Source: Methylomicrobium sp.
GTDB lineage: Bacteria > Pseudomonadota > Gammaproteobacteria > Methylococcales > Methylomonadaceae
Assembly: GCA_007135635.1 (NCBI GenBank)
Contig: SLIO01000063.1
Span: 1-6,158, forward strand
Direction of reading: 5' to 3'
DNA length: 6,158 bases
In this document: piece by piece, positions 5,824 to 6,158 of the stretch
Position numbering within the stretch: the stretch's first letter is position 1
How the letters are laid out: every line of letters begins with the position of its first letter
Notes under the pieces: generated by a model
Databases searched by the model: none
Seen by the model: the letters and a program-made list of their open reading frames with translations, nothing else
Told to the model about the DNA's origin: nothing
Position numbers and translations under genes: made by a program

Positions 5824-5827
5824 ACAT
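5702..5827 (-). CDS. Possible 41-residue hypothetical protein, antisense to the GGDEF remnant
   Basis: A small minus-strand ORF begins MFTTRNKLPLPFFYVHT, continues SLYWRGPMIELLCPD and ends AYLNKLQAF. Its ATG (5827-5825) has GGGG (5835-5832) four bases upstream, a fair ribosome site, and its composition is protein-like. Against it, it lies fully opposite the GGDEF-like remnant, so it may be a shadow. Its start codon is also only 8 bp from the divergent GTG of the Mut7-C gene, leaving no room for separate promoters. I do not recognise a family. It is listed so that it can be tested. Confidence 0.2.
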   Translation of the reverse strand: MFTTRNKLPLPFFYVHTSLYWRGPMIELLCPDAYLNKLQAF

Positions 5828-5835
5828 TAATCCCC

Positions 5836-6158
5836 GTGAGTCGAGTGTATTTACGTTTTTACGAAGAATTAAACGATTTTTTACCCATTGATCGGTGTAA
5901 AATCGAATTTGAACATAGGCTTAATCGCAAAACATCAATCAAAGATTTAATCGAATCGTTGGGCGTCCCGCATCCGGAGGTGGAAATCATTTTAGTCAAC
6001 GGTCGATCTGTCGATTTTGATTATATTGTTCAAAAGAATGACCAAATTAGCGTCTATCCGATGTTCGAAAGTTTCGATATCACCCCACTGCTGCGCCTTC
6101 GTCCCAAACCGCTGCGAGGCACTCGCTTCATTCTCGATACTAATCTTGGCCGGCTAGC
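5836..6158 (+). CDS. Mut7-C RNase-like protein with N-terminal ubiquitin-like domain, 5' part
   Basis: The first 107 residues are visible before the gene runs off the right edge. They start VSRVYLRFYEELNDFLP and continue through SIKDLIESLGVPHPEVEIIL, VNGRSVDFDYIV and DQISVYPMFESFDI (about 69-82). This is the ubiquitin/ThiS-like domain that precedes Mut7-C domains. The linker PLLRLRPKPLRG leads to RFILDTNLGRLA, the first strand and helix of the Mut7-C PIN-like nuclease fold; D101 is the likely first acidic active-site residue. Complete family members are about 250 residues, ending with a zinc-ribbon-like part not seen here. Their role is not established; RNA cleavage is predicted from the fold. 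GTG at 5836 is chosen because it matches the family's start; there is no ribosome site, and GTG at 5845 is the alternative. An in-frame TAA at 5821 rules out a longer form. Confidence 0.85.
   Translation, partial: MSRVYLRFYEELNDFLPIDRCKIEFEHRLNRKTSIKDLIESLGVPHPEVEIILVNGRSVDFDYIVQKNDQISVYPMFESFDITPLLRLRPKPLRGTRFILDTNLGRL

Overview
The window looks like chromosomal DNA of a gammaproteobacterium with mid-40s GC content by eye. It carries a Zur-type regulator, an ornithine-lipid operon of the OlsBA type, a two-domain polyphosphate:AMP phosphotransferase and a Mut7-C protein. A methanotroph of the Methylococcales or a relative would fit, but that is inference from gene content only. I see no rRNA, tRNA, CRISPR array, insertion sequence or phage gene.

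Region 1 (1-2369, minus strand) is a compact four-gene set read right to left. It runs from zur (zinc-sensing Fur-family repressor) to xdhC (molybdenum hydroxylase maturation), mocA (molybdenum cofactor cytidylyltransferase) and the start of a 2Fe-2S subunit of an IorA/CoxS-type molybdenum hydroxylase that runs off the left edge. The last three belong together: MocA makes the cytosine-dinucleotide form of the cofactor, XdhC prepares and inserts it, and the hydroxylase uses it. The zur gene at the head of the set is the unexpected member.

Region 2 (2370-2543) is a divergent control region. A TATAAT box with an overlapping imperfect palindrome faces zur. A TTAACG/TATAGT promoter whose -10 lies in a perfect 6-3-6 inverted repeat faces the next gene. 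Region 3 (2544-4028, plus strand) is pap, a fused double-PPK2 enzyme that makes ADP from AMP and polyphosphate.

Region 4 (3970-5545, minus strand) is olsB-olsA, for synthesis of phosphorus-free ornithine lipids. The two reading frames overlap, and olsA also overlaps the end of pap tail to tail by 59 bp. An 18-bp PHO-box-like sequence lies upstream of olsB (5615-5632), which fits induction by phosphate starvation. Pap and OlsBA are both linked to phosphate economy.

Region 5 (5546-6158) has a short non-coding stretch, then what I read as the decayed C-terminal end of a GGDEF (diguanylate cyclase) domain on the plus strand. A competing 41-codon ORF lies on the opposite strand of the same DNA. 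A Mut7-C protein with an N-terminal ubiquitin-like domain follows and runs off the right edge. The most informative unlisted signals are the PHO box and the GGDEF relic. I did not find a convincing wholly new system.
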